From positions 16,554,001-16,618,000 of the forward strand of contig CM065304.1 in NCBI GenBank assembly GCA_033032175.1: 64,000 bases of DNA, given 5' to 3'. Origin of the DNA: Saturnia japonica. Lineage: Eukaryota > Arthropoda > Insecta > Lepidoptera > Saturniidae. Below, in pieces: positions 11,765 to 23,900 of this stretch. The notes below the pieces were generated by a model. That model was not told the DNA's origin. It worked only from the letters and a program-made list of their open reading frames with translations, and searched no databases. The first letter of the stretch is position 1. Each line of letters starts with the position of its first letter. Position numbers and translations under genes: made by a program.

Positions 11765-11990
11765 TATATAAGAATGCATGGACGCATACGCATGGAGGAG
11801 CGTGAGAGATTTGGCATGGTTAAGATTTATATGGAAAAGGAGTGGAGTAAGCTAAAATTTATATATAATATGTGTTACAATTACATTCAATTAAATAATA
11901 CTGTGCATACTGATCCGAACAGGGACATTGAACTTAGACCCCAAAAATTTTGACAATGAGTGAAAAGTGACAGCAAGTGATAGAAGTTTA
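11765..11990 (-). repeat. Dispersed repeat family B, copy 1
   Basis: On the minus strand it begins tcacttgctgtcacttttca near 11,980, then has the ttcaatgtccctg and tagctt blocks, and ends near 11,775 with a gcgtatgcgtcca block. Two more copies lie at 15,812-16,015 and 46,640-46,870 in the opposite orientation. Small open frames in it are not conserved between copies. It directly follows the LINE fragment. The element class is unknown to me. Confidence 0.6.
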
Positions 11991-14900
11991 CAATGATACT
12001 GCAAATGTCACATCAAAAAAGTTACTGGTGAATTCATATATTTAGATAATATTTTACTATCCAAGTTCATCGAGATAGGGTTTTTTAATACAGCGAGTAA
12101 AAGTTCGGTCAACCAGATATTTTGATTAATATGTTTTCTTAACTCTTTAGCTCCCTTACTGAACAAAAATGTACGTGAAATTGGCATAAATGCTATCCGA
12201 GAGAGAGGAACTTTTAATTTTAAATAAATGTTACAGGCAATGTATGAAATGCGCATTTTATAGAATGTTTAAGAGTAGCCGGCAATGATAAAAAAAGAGA
12301 ATTATTACATACTTTGCCTGGGCATTCTGTACAAAATAATTTATTATTACTTAGGCCCTATCATACCCATGTAATTTTGGGGACATTCTATGTGATATTA
12401 TAGTTTGCTTTTTATGCCAAATGCTATTTAGGCTAAATACGAAAAAAATCCTGCTATGGCGATCGTGCATATCCGACTCAGTTTCTGAATGTTCGTTCGC
12501 GGTTACATTACTTATTACTGAATATACCCGAAATTGTTAGAATAACTAATTGAGCGTTTAATTTGTGTAAGTAAAAAGAGGGTTGTAATATGTGATCAAA
12601 GCCCATTGAGGTAGTAAACACCACTCAGGCCAAAAGATAGACAAATCGATAAAAAATGATGTGTTATACAGTATTAATATGTTAAACATAAAATAAGCAA
12701 TAATTAATAAAATAATAAAGAAGAAATTGTTTTTGTTATACATGAATTTTTCCTGAGGAGAAAAATATAAGCTTTTCAATTATTTCATAACACACAATAC
12801 ATTATTAGGTGACGTGTCTCATTATAACTTTTCCAAGAAACATATCGCTCGACTATACCTATGTAGATAGCTGTAATTGTCAACAGCTTTGGATTATTTG
12901 AATATACTCTTAAATTCCTTTTATGTAGGATCTAAAATTGTTTGTGATTTTCTTGTCACTTGTTTTCGTTACGAAATGAATTCAGTTTTAGGGTAACACA
13001 GTGAATCGCCCGTGAATCGTGTTGGTTTTGGTCTTTATAACATGAACTGAACTGTGCGGAAGATTATATTATATTACGGATATATGATATATCGACCTGG
13101 CTTTGTATTCTATTATAAATATTTTTCTATTAATAACATTATTATAGTTAATACCCAGTATTAAAACGAAGTTAATTATTTAACAGTATTGCATTTTTGC
13201 ATAAATCAATATTCTACCTAGTACAGACTACTTTAACGCGACTTTGAAACATTGTAAATATATGTGTATGTATAATTTATTATATATTTACTATAGGTAC
13301 TATTATCTTTTAGTAGAAATATACATGATCATAACGTGTAGGTCAGGTACTACTGTTCAGGCGAATACTTTCGCTATTTGTGGACGTAGGCACAAAATTC
13401 CAAGTGTATTCTGACAATTCAATTTTATATTTAAAACTACCAAAACGGCTTAAGTCATAATATTTTAATAATTTAATATATGTTATAATTATATTTGATT
13501 AAAGTGATTTGTAAATAATAATAACAGAGTGTCTAATGTGTATATGCTAAAAATAATTTCGAGTGTATTAGTGTACATAGAAACGAATAAGTATCTAAAT
13601 TTAGTGTTATAAAAACATTATACAAATGTTTCAAAATGTTAAAACGCATGAGAGGGTGGGTGGCTCTCCGGCCGAACACACAAACATTTCACTAAAAAAG
13701 TTATGTCAAATAAACAAAATCCTTTCGTTTGCGTATAGCATCGACCGCAGATCAAGCACCTCATGTCCGTACAAATGTCACCCCTATATCAAAGTTAAAA
13801 GACCCCTAGACACTACCAACGGCCTGTAGCTACCAATCCACTGTGCAGTTGGACTTAATATTAATTTATTTGATGTAATATGCGGTGATGGCAGGCCGGC
13901 CAGGCGCATGCGCCGCCCGCCACAACGCGAACATTCTGGACGCCAGTTTTTATGTGTTTATATATTCTAATTTTATTGTTTTCTTTATTTGCGTCCCACT
14001 TTTGTTTGGTTCAGAGCCCAGCATTGTTCCCCATCGTAAACGTCGATTTAAATGATAAAATAAAATGTTGTATGGAATTTTTATTTGGTACGAGTTATTT
14101 CTTAGTCTGTAAGTTTATTGTTGCAGATATTTACAAGTATAGCTTTGTGACAAAGTGTACCTTGTAATGGTACCTGGTTATTTAGAAATCCACATATAAG
14201 TATTGGCTTTCATTAAAGTTATTATTGCTTTAACGTGGTGTTAAGTGTTATACCCTTCCTACTTGTAAATTCTTATCTTTAAAAAGTGTTTTTAACAATA
14301 CATCTCCCTAACTTACAGAATATTAATAAAAATCCAAATAGATATTACGAGGATAAAAAATATTTTACTATGGTAAAAGATTTGTTTCGATTCGAACTCT
14401 AATTGACTTAATTTAGCAACTGATAAACGTGAGACCTCTATCTTGTTTGATAGTTCTCATTTATCACACATTTGACACTGCATAATGCGCTTAATTATTA
14501 TGTTTACAAAAATTTGAGCAAAATATCTAATGGACGGCAGAGGCTGTGTTCTGTAATGTAAATGAAATAAAACGATGGTGTTGAGTTATGCCCTACATGA
14601 ACTTTTGTATCAGGGTACGGAGACTAAACCTGTTTTTATCGCGTATTAATATTAATAATGAATACTTGAAACGAACGTGATTGTGAGTTGTATAGTTGTA
14701 ATTAAGTGCGATTATAGCGGCACAGGTAATTACTGACAATGTCTGCGGCTTGCACAGGCTAGCACTCGGCGTTGTTCAGCGTCGCTCGGCACTACTCGGA
14801 GAAAATCTGACTATTAATATTATGTGTATTGCCATCTGCTTTAAATTCCGAAAACATATTAGAAACTATTCGCAATTTAGAGTTCGAAAATATAATAATA

Positions 14901-15811
14901 TAGATATACCACGAATTAGGAAGTGATTACATGTGAAAATAAATAATCATTAAAGTACCTATGTGATAATAATAAAACATGTAAGTACTTATAATATAAT
15001 TGAAAATTAAAAAAAATATCTATTATAATATAAATTGTGGAATTTTGTATTCTTGTTATGAATAAAATTTCATTTATCTACAACAATAAAAAAAAACTAA
15101 AGAAACAACATCAAAAATACATAAACAATACTAAGGGAATATCAAAATTTATTCTTCAAATATAATAATATCAGTTCCTACATAAAAAAGTCCTTTTAAT
15201 TTTTAATTAAACTTTAGCTGTTATTTAAAAAGTAGAAATTGATGCGAACAATAATATATCGAAAAAGATTTATTAATATAAAAATAAAAACCGTAACGAT
15301 CAAAATAATAGTACGAAAAATATTGACTCGAATAATTTCAAGATTTTAATATGTCCCAATTTATTATCAAATATCAATTATGTATTAGATATATTAATTT
15401 GTTGTGCTGTTTATATGTAAACATAGCGGCAATATTGCTAGTATGTATAACGAAGATAAGAGAACACTCGCAGATTAACTTTTAAACTTTGCAGTAGTTC
15501 AATATATTATTTGTATTAAATAAGATATATTACTGCAAATAACTATTAGGTCAATAAGTCCGGTGACACACTGGGTGACAAAAGTTGTTTAAACCTTCTT
15601 ATCAGCTGAGTTATAATAATACTCAGGATTTGCAGTTATCGTGAATTAATAGTTCACCGAAATTCGACCGTAATTCATTAAATTTAAGTCTGAACCACTG
15701 AAATTATACAAAATTCACAGCTCGAAACTAATTCAGTCTACTGTGTGCGACTTTTTAGTCATAGACTATTTTGTGTTTGAAATTTGCGGTATGAACCTAA
15801 ACAAGAATATT
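11991..15811. other. AT-rich stretch, no supported gene
   Basis: Nearly 4 kb without a recognised element. A short GC-rich patch lies at about 13,886-13,945. It is followed at 13,952 by an ATG frame of 71 codons with a signal-peptide-like start, discussed under findings. A region at 14,730-14,800 is also GC-richer (repeated ctcggc wording). No RNA gene is seen. Confidence 0.4.
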
Positions 15812-16015
15812 ATATCACTTGCTGTCACTTTTCACTAAATGCCAATGTTTTGGGTTCTAAGTTCAATGGCACTGGTCAGTACTGTACTGTAGTATCCATA
15901 GTATTATTTAATTTAATTTAATGTATTTGTAACACATATTATTTATCATTTGTAGCTTTCGGCACTCCTCCATATAGCCAAATCATAAGAAGCTTCGTGC
16001 GCGCAATATGTTTAA
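15812..16015 (+). repeat. Dispersed repeat family B, copy 2
   Basis: It shares with 46,640-46,870 the blocks tatatcacttgctgtcactt, ctaagttcaatggcactg, atttaatttaat and tagctttc.gcactcct, in the same order and at similar spacing. It ends with a gtgcgcgcaata block near 16,008. Confidence 0.65.
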
Positions 16016-16490
16016 AAAAGAGTCCCAAGTTTTCTCTTCAGGTTTTCACGTATAATTATATAAATGATTTATTTGTCGCAACGAGTGAAGATTTCAATAC
16101 GTATATATATTAAATCTTGGGATATCCTAGATAATTTCCACTTTCTATCGAATACCGTTACAATGACGTATTGTGAAATAAAAAAGTTAACAATCTTTTT
16201 TGATTCAATATACAAAATAGTGATTCACACAAATTAAAATAACAGAGAAATCATTTTTGAGGATATCAATAGTTTTGAGTCTAATATTGTTCATTATTTT
16301 TAAGTTTGATAAAACCCGAAAATTCAGTCATTGACAAACGAAACCGAAAACCATCTGAACCTCATTTATTGGCAAATATTGGCTTATATATGTGTAAAGC
16401 ATGTTGTAGCGTGCTAGACGTTGCCAAGTTTCGATGGTAGCGTTTAGGGATGTGCGATTACATTCTGTATTCATATCAATTACTTATTTA
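16016..16490. other. AT-rich stretch, no gene seen
   Basis: Nothing recognised. Confidence 0.5.
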
Positions 16491-16825
16491 TCCTACTAAC
16501 ATAATAAATGTGAAAGTGTGTATGTTTGGATGTTTGGATGTTTGTTACTCATTCACTCAAAAACGGCTGAACGAATTTGAATGAAATTTGGCAGACAGAT
16601 AGTCTATGCCTTGAAAAATAACACATTGGGTACTTTTTATCCCGGTAAAAGTCATAGTTTTACCAGTGTTATGCTACAAATATAATAAATGTAAAGTTTG
16701 TATGTTTGTTGTTTGTACTGTTGAATGTGACAATCCCATCAATGATTTTCTTTTGGTTTGTCGTGTTCCGAGATCTATCTTTGTATATCCAATAATACGA
16801 AGACGAAGTTGCGGGTACCAGCTAG
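16491..16825 (+). mobile_element. Non-autonomous Helitron-like element (335 bp)
   Basis: The 5' end is TCCTACTAACATAATAAATG, preceded by A. The 3' end is a gcgggtaccagCTAG block followed by T. An insertion between A and T, a 5' TC and a 3' CTAG fit Helitrons. The body has the familiar lepidopteran wording (gtatgtttggatg, aacggctgaacgaattt). A second 5'-end-like block (ataataaatgtaaagtttgtatg) occurs at about 16,680, so this may be two related copies joined. No coding capacity. Confidence 0.65.
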
Positions 16826-17782
16826 TAATAAATAAAAAATGACATCCAACAAGTTTATTTGAACGAATTTTTGTTTTAATCATACATTAGATTCTAAAAT
16901 AAAAAAGTGTGATACATTTATTTTATAGGTTTCAACATTCAGTAGTAAAGGTATAAATAAAATTAAGAATATTTTTAAGCACGTTAAACGTTAGCTTTCT
17001 TTTCATAGCAAATAATATTAGTAGATGGTCTACTTTGACAAGTAAATAAGGAGATGACCGATTACAGAGTCCAAATCAAACTCGACCAACCACAGAATAA
17101 ATGATGTTGTTGGACAAGGACATGAGTCCAGACTTTTAAGGTTCTGTAGCGACATCTCTCACCACAACTGACGCATCCTACACATAGCGACATTTCCGCC
17201 ACAACTGACATCCTACATCGCGATATAGAAATTAAACGAATAATTGAGTATATATACAAGAACACCACAACAACCGTTGGGCAGCTGCCCGCCAGACATA
17301 ACACCCGTCTGGTCGGAGGATCCTCCCTTTTCTATGGCGGATGAGGAACTTTACTCTCTGTTCCTCACTTCCGCTTAAGTTCAAATAATAATAACTTGAA
17401 TTCTTTACTATGCTAGCTTACCAGCTTACTTTAAACCGATTATCGTCTGAGCTCGAGTATGTTATGATTACAGCTTAAACCGCTAATCATATTATATTTC
17501 TCCTGATTATTCTATGTGAATATATTTAGAAAACATTATTTAATCATTAATTTGTGCAGTAATAGATTCCTTTTTTCTAGACGCACTAGTTGCCGCTGTT
17601 TGCAAGCTTTTTATTTAGCTTCTCTCTTCGTGAAACGTGACGCAGTGAAGACCAACTTGCACTTTAAGTTTTGTTTGTTAATTTCTTATAATAAATTATT
17701 AAGCATTTTTATTGATTCTCCACATAATAACTTCGCTCAATGACAAATATATGATATTAAGAATCTTTTTTTATTTAATCTA
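16826..17782. other. Non-coding stretch with short tandem repeat and TATA-like site
   Basis: A 38-base unit beginning tagcgacat is repeated twice at 17,147-17,219, and a TATATATA lies at 17,249-17,256. The block 17,060-17,370 is GC-richer than its surroundings and contains ggcagctgcccgcc. This arrangement resembles an LTR or promoter, but I could not find matching ends, so no LTR is called. The rest is AT-rich without genes. Confidence 0.35.
17147..17219. repeat. Two-copy tandem repeat, 38-bp unit
   Basis: Unit one, 17,147-17,184, and unit two, 17,185-17,219, share tagcgacat, ccacaactgac and atcctaca at the same spacing, apart from small differences and a short gap. Duplicated units just upstream of a TATA-like site often carry enhancer elements; this role is inferred only. 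Confidence 0.6.
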
Positions 17783-19085
17783 CAAGATGTCCAGAAAGGG
17801 TATCTGGTATTTGTTTTCGCGCCATATTCGAAACGGGGCGTCTAAAGGGTGCGGGGAGGGGTTCGTGGCGTCCGCCATTTTGTGGAGTTTTAGTCACGAG
17901 GGAACAGTACTCGGGGACGCATCGCGCATTTTGCGTACGAGCGTATTATCGTAATGGTGATTCAATAGTGACTGCTCAACGTCTCTATCGTGTGGAATAT
18001 CGTACACGCCACGCGCCAAGTGACGACAGCATTAGGAAATGGATCAGGATGTTCGAGAATACAGGTGCGACAGTTAAAATTCAAAACTCTGGTCGTCCTC
18101 GTTCAGTTCGCGATGAAGAAACAATTGAAGAAGTTGAGGCGTCGGTTCGTCAAAATCCGTCTTTATCCATCCGAAAGCGAAACCAAGCGTTGAACATCAA
18201 AAAATCGTCTTTACATTCGACTTTAAAGAAAGACTTACATCTAAAAGCCTATAAAATTCAATTGGTTCAAGAATTGAAGGATACGGACTATGATAATCGA
18301 CTGAATTTTGCGAACGAAATGCTGCAGCGATTTAACAACTTTAACAACATACTGTTCAGTGACGAAGCAAATTTTCACCTGAATGATCATGTTAATAAGC
18401 AGAATTGTCGGTACTAGGCAGTGGAGAATCCGAGACGAAAGCATGAACGACCCCTGCATAGCCCAAAGGTCGTTGTTTGGGCCGCTATGTCTGCTAAAGG
18501 CATAATTGGTCCTTATTTTCATGAAGATCAACGAGGCCGAGCAATTAATGTGAATAGTGACCGTTATTGCGATATGTTGCGAAATTTTTTGGTCCCAGAG
18601 TTGCAGGAGTTTGCAGGTTTCAACTCAAGAACGTGGTTCCAGCAAGATGGGGCCACTTGCCATACCTCAAATGACTCAATGGAAGTTGTTAACGAATTAT
18701 TCCCTAATAAAGTCATTTCGCGAAGGGGTAACATCAACTGGCCTCCCAGAAGCCCTGACCTTAGCCCGCTTGACTATTTTGCATGGGGATACCTTAAAAG
18801 TAAGGTTTATCAAAACAAACCGACGAATCTAACCCAGTTAAAGCAAAACATCAGGTCAGAAATGGCAGCAATATCGATAGCTATGTGTCAACGTGTTATC
18901 GCCAATCTTCGTTTCTGTTTAGAAGAGTGCCAGCAACGTAACGGTCATCATTTGGATAATATCATCTTTTCCAAATAATTCTCCAATTCATATGCTAATA
19001 ATAAACAATAAACTTTTTTATTGCATACAAATAATTTTTGTTTCATTGAACTTACAAATACCCGATACCCTTTCTGGACACCTTG
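17783..19085 (+). mobile_element. Near-complete Tc1/mariner-type transposon (DD41D)
   Basis: The terminal inverted repeats are about 32 bp: left 17,783-17,814, right 19,054-19,085. Both read caag.tgtccagaaagggta inward and differ at two positions I can see. A TA dinucleotide flanks each side (17,781-17,782 and 19,086-19,087), as expected for this superfamily. The length is 1,303 bp, the usual size. The single gene inside is the transposase at about 17,865-18,978. Close agreement of the two ends suggests a younger insertion than the other transposons in the window. The right end abuts a SINE copy. Confidence 0.9.
17865..18978 (+). pseudogene. Tc1/mariner transposase, DD41D, one clear stop and N-terminal frameshift
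   Basis: The gene would cut and paste its own element. An N-terminal helix-turn-helix region (RAYYRNGDSIVTAQRLYR, then DDSIRKWIRMFENTG) is followed by a GRPRS linker and a second helix-turn-helix. The catalytic Asp residues are seen in LFSDEANFHL, WFQQDGATCHT and PRSPDLSPLDYF. Counting between the second and third gives 41 residues, hence DD41D, a spacing known from the rosa-like and Visitor groups. Breaks: a TAG at 18,415-18,417 stands where this family has tryptophan (after NKQNCRY). The N terminus reads WSFSHE in one frame near 17,882-17,900 and then shifts to the main frame. No other stop interrupts the frame to the end at 18,978. Confidence 0.85.
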
Positions 19086-19094
19086 TATATTGGC

Positions 19095-19385
19095 ACAATC
19101 TTACGGGGTATTAAGAGATGATGTTACCGAGGACAGTAACACGTTAAGACTAGAGGAACTGGCTTTCAAGTGTAGCTGCCGTAATACACCTTTAATGGCT
19201 TGGAGACAGATTATCAACTTGAGGTTCTAGCTAGCTAGACTGGCACTCGAAAATCCCCTGCCATCATGATATGCTTTCATCACGAAGTTAACGTAAACCG
19301 AAAGCTGAGGTTCATTGTAGTCGTTGAACACACGTCGATTTACCTAATGACCAAATATGTTACCACTGAGCCATCATGTTTAGTG
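19095..19385 (-). repeat. tRNA-derived SINE (family A)
   Basis: On the minus strand an A box, TGGCTCAGTGG, lies at 19,363-19,373 and matches the consensus. A worn B box region (gttcaacgac) lies at about 19,319-19,328. The body shares ctgccgtaatacacc and the taacacgttaaga block with the 3.5-kb copy. Its 3' end lies about 10 bases from the right end of the DD41D transposon, so the transposon probably inserted in or beside the SINE. Confidence 0.65.
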
Positions 19386-20368
19386 AACTTTCGCTTTTGT
19401 TAGCAACAGTACATCTTTAGTGAAGCTTTTTGTAACTTTCGGCATTCATTTACCGTTATCATTTATTTGATATGAATTAATTTTTATAGTGAATAAAAGC
19501 AAGTTAAATTTATACAAGTATCGTATAATCATTAATTTAGTAATCTTCAAAGATTATTACATCCTGTTCTCATAAGTGCATGCATGCCACTACTAACAGT
19601 ATGTTCGAAATAAAGCTCAAGTAAAAACGACCGAGAGTGGATCGATGCAAACATTATTTTACGTTCTATTTCCGAAGTAACGCAAAACCGACACGAGCAT
19701 CAGCAATAATAAATTTCTTGTCTTATAAAAATAAAATTTTTCTTTTTGCCGGTGCGGGGCGGCCGCGCCCATGTATTGGTAGGAACAGTAAAGCGAGTAC
19801 GCTTCAAGCTCACTTATCATTATGACAGAATCAACGCAGTACACCACAGTTTACATTTACGCTAAATTCAATATGTTGGGTGGTTAGACATGACAATTAA
19901 TGTGTCCAACTGGATGTCGATCACTATACACCTAGTATAATAACCGCTATAGTGGCATGTTTAGGCGTGAAGCATTCCATGATCAGTATCGGCTGCATTC
20001 AGTAGTTAAGTGTGGTAGAGATCTGTTCCCGACAGGAACGCAACTGCCATGTGCATAGTGATAAGACCGTCATAGTGACTCTGTTTTAGCTCGCCACGTT
20101 TCGTTTTTAGAATGTACTGTGCATTAACAACAGGTACGGTGCCGTCAGTTTGCCGTACTCTTGCCGTGAGACTATAAAAAATCTACTAAAAGTTTTCTAT
20201 TTCGGTTTCCCGTTATTATTTTATGATTTTTGCCCTTAGTTACTACGACCAAAGGGTTTCGTTTTTTTAATATATAATTGAAACTAAAGTCGACAGTTCT
20301 TATAGAGTTTATGTTTATTATTTATTTAAGCTAATTCTGTTGATCGAAAAATATATTTTATCATTATA
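19386..20368. other. AT-rich stretch, no gene seen
   Basis: Short GC patches (19,750-19,770) occur but no supported gene or element. Confidence 0.45.
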
Positions 20369-20930
20369 CTAGCTTTGCTTAACGTTATCACCCGTCTCAA
20401 ATTTCTCTCAACTCTTCCCTGCGCTGTTGCAAACTCACCCGTGTAGTCTATCGTTGTTCTTACTTCCCTTACTTGCCGGATAGTTTGAAGTTCAAGGCTA
20501 TTGCTCCGCTTCTTTGGATCTTAGATCTATAAAATGTAGATTTTTTTAATGGACTGAGAAATCTTAATAGCGCAAAAACATCAAACAACTATATCTATCG
20601 TAGAATTTGAGAACAAAATAGAAAAATCAAACCCGTTTATTTGTATTTAAAATTAAGTGAAGATGAAATAATTTTGAATAATTTCACTTCATTTTACTAA
20701 TTATTCAAAATATGTTACAGTACTATAAGTGTACACATTCATTTTTTATCTTGTATATTACATAAACGCAATTTATAGACCATAAAAATGTTCATGTGAC
20801 TAAAAATGCATCATCAATTTACCTCCACACTGTAAAATATTATCATACCAAATTTCATTACATTCGGTTCAGTAGTTTCTGCGTGATTGACGCACAAACT
20901 AACATACAGACTAAAAGACGGACCGTTAGA
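20369..20930 (-). mobile_element. Helitron-like element, 3' end and body
   Basis: In minus orientation the 3' end is CTAG at 20,369-20,372 with the required following T (an A at 20,368 on the plus strand). The next block resembles the 29.7-, 48.3- and 51.3-kb copies: a tcacccgt block, ctctcaactcttccc, then tacttcccttacttgccgga. Typical body wording (ttcggttcagtagtttctgcg) appears at 20,863-20,884. The 5' end is not clear. Confidence 0.5.
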
Positions 20931-23900
20931 CACAAAAAATTTTTAATCTGTCGAATGATGTTCTGCCCTGGAATGTAAACCCCCCCAGTATTTTTTTCTC
21001 AAATATATTTAATGTTCAGATTTTTACTCTGTACTGCTTTATCATTAGTATAGATAATGTTCTTTATAAATCACATGCATTGTTCACTACTGTTCTTTAG
21101 TATACTACACCAGGGTTCAGTGTTGGTGGAGTGCGGAGCGAGGGGGGCAAGCCCCGGCCCCAGTGAAGTTGTGAATTGGCCGCGCACACAGCTCTACGAA
21201 ACATTATCGTGATTCATATCGTTTATAATTTTATATTATGTTAAAGCGGGGGTGACTGCCGAGAGAGGGGGCGCGTGAGCGGGGAGGGGTATATTAAAAA
21301 TACAAGAGGCAGGCGCAAGTACTTTTTGCCCGGGACCGTCTGCATGGTTACCGACGTTATTTGTATTCAAACTATTGATCCGATTTAAGTTTACTATCTT
21401 AAGTTATATTTGTTTTGTTCGTCGTACTGTTCATGATTTATACTGTTAAATAGTATTGGTAATTATATAAAACTAAGTAAATTGAATATAAAATGTTCCT
21501 TGTTGTTCGTCTCCGTAAATGTAATAATAATATTGTATTTTAATAAGCGTCTTCCATCCGGGAGTGTGCTTGCAACAGACTAGCCAGTTTCCGTAAAAGG
21601 ACACTCGACTAATTACATGGTCAATAAAAAATTTATTGTTTTTAACACATTTATCCGCATAGGTACATGGCAATGTCGTTCTCAATTCTAAATGCGCATT
21701 AAATTATTTACCCGGCTCAGTCCGTTATTTACAGTATACTGTTTTCTGTGAAAATGTTGCGCCTTCAGAACATACCGTTGTTGATTGTACAACTTTTTAC
21801 CTTACATATATAATAAGAATTTCTTAATGATGTCTATCAGTCGCCTATTTCTTGGTTAGTGTCACAACTTTTTATTGAAGGTATTATAATAAATACAGCG
21901 ATATTAAATAAGTGCCACTTTTTACAATGACTGTGCCAGGTATGAATTCCTCATTGCCTCAGCACGCCATCAATAAAATAATACTCGCATATTTCTTAAA
22001 ATATTTAATTAAATGTCACACTTTGGAAGTTTTTACATTTACTTATTTCACATACCTTAAGGAAGGTGTATATATAGTCTAAATAAAAATAGACAAAAAT
22101 GGTGTATATAGGTACATTTATTTTTGTAAAGAAATAAGATAGTTTTGACTGTTTCACTTAATGTGATGTAAAGATGCAGTTTTAAACTAAAAAATCTAGT
22201 TCGACCTGCGTTCTCAAATCACAAAACTTTGGACGTAATGATGGTTCTCCTTAAAATAGTAAATGTACTTAGACAAAAATGACTCTAGTATTACAAATTT
22301 TCATAGCCAATAGAATTAAATTTAACCACACAATATTAAGAATTATAACTATATAGGTTTGTATTCAATCAAAGTACAGATACTGTCATTATGATAGCTT
22401 TGGTTACATCAACATTCAAGTAGATTTAAATATAGAAAACAATTAGTTGTGTTATCCCTATCTATAGAGCTAGGAACTCAGGATTTCATCACGCATCTAG
22501 AATTAATGTAATGTATCTTTCTCCATCATCACATTACTGCAGAATCTGATTTCTTATTGTCGGATGCAAATACAAACGACATGTACCTAATTCCTGGTCT
22601 TTCGACATTTGAATCTCGAAATTACTTGTTTTACTTTATTAGACACTAGAAAATGTTTATCTCATATATATTTTTAATAATCTCATCTCATACCGGCAGC
22701 GATAATCTTAACGTACCTATAGGTTCAATACCTAATAAACTATAGTTAATTCCGTATTATTATTTAACTTATTAGTAAATTTTATTTTGTTTACGTCTTT
22801 TCTATTTATGTAATTTTATCATCTGCGATTTTATACCTACAACGTATGTGTGTGTGCCCATTATGCCGTAAAAAAAACTTAAGATATTGGGTAAAACTAG
22901 GTACTTTTCATAAAGAGGTTTTATGACTGACTAACAATATTATAAGATACGCGGCCATGTCGACGACTTTAGAATAAGGGGTCAACACGCGGAAACGGCT
23001 CTAATAAAAAAAATAACAACTCGCATTAAACGGTCCGACAGACCGAGAAACGCATAACCAGCGTATATTTATATGCAATACAATTTCATTATTAGATATC
23101 TATACACGACTAGTTATTTCCATTGTCGCTTTTTCTATTTATTATCAGGCACAATGCGTGATTGTAATGTGGATATAACAAATTAACTTTATGTGGGAGA
23201 ATGTTCGTTCCACATCGGTAGACGGTACTGGCGTTATATTCAAATTTTTTCATCATTATAAATTTATGTTATTTTGATTTTGTTTCGTGTATAACGGTAG
23301 ACAGTGAAATTGAGGACAGATTTTTATTGAAAAAGTGGAAGACTTTATATTAGTTTTAGATTAAAATGTGGGTACTTAGTATCAAGTCCAGAGAATCATT
23401 TTATCAATATACAATAAAAACGGAATAATCGTTGATCTGCGAGCATTACGTATATTCTAAGGTAGGTAATATAAGTATAAAACATTAAATAACGGCTGGA
23501 CCGACTTTTATAAAATTTTGTACAACGAAAACTTATATCAATCCTCAATTGACATGCTACATGAATTGTCAATACCTAATACTTACTTTTAGATATCGTA
23601 AACAATGTCAAAAACTATAAAATTTTTATAAATTTTTCCATCGACTTTGATGATATTTTGTAGACGGCTATAAGGATTTTCATTTTTATACTTTTAGTAA
23701 TCACTTACTTTAGAAATATTATACGTGTATTGTTGACACACCTAATAAATCCAAAGACATCATGCTACCCTATCTTTGCGCATAGATTGCATGAAATAAC
23801 CATAAAAATAAAGTCGAGGAGTATAACAATTTCTAAAATAAATCCATTCATGATATAAGAAGAATAAATTAGTAGCGTACGTAGACATCAATTAAACTAA

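Noticed and set aside
12008..12256. 82-codon minus-strand frame with a faint reverse-transcriptase look
   Set aside because: The resemblance is limited to a few residues (PLSRIAFMPI, KGAKEL) and could be chance.
12606..12630. A tgaggtagta word like the start of the let-7 microRNA
   Set aside because: The match stops after ten bases and no pre-microRNA hairpin of the right kind surrounds it.
18241..18531. 96-codon minus-strand frame inside the DD41D element
   Set aside because: Antisense shadow of the transposase.
21118..21335. GC-rich patch starting near cagggttcagtg, considered as a hAT-like element
   Set aside because: No matching opposite end or target duplication could be found.
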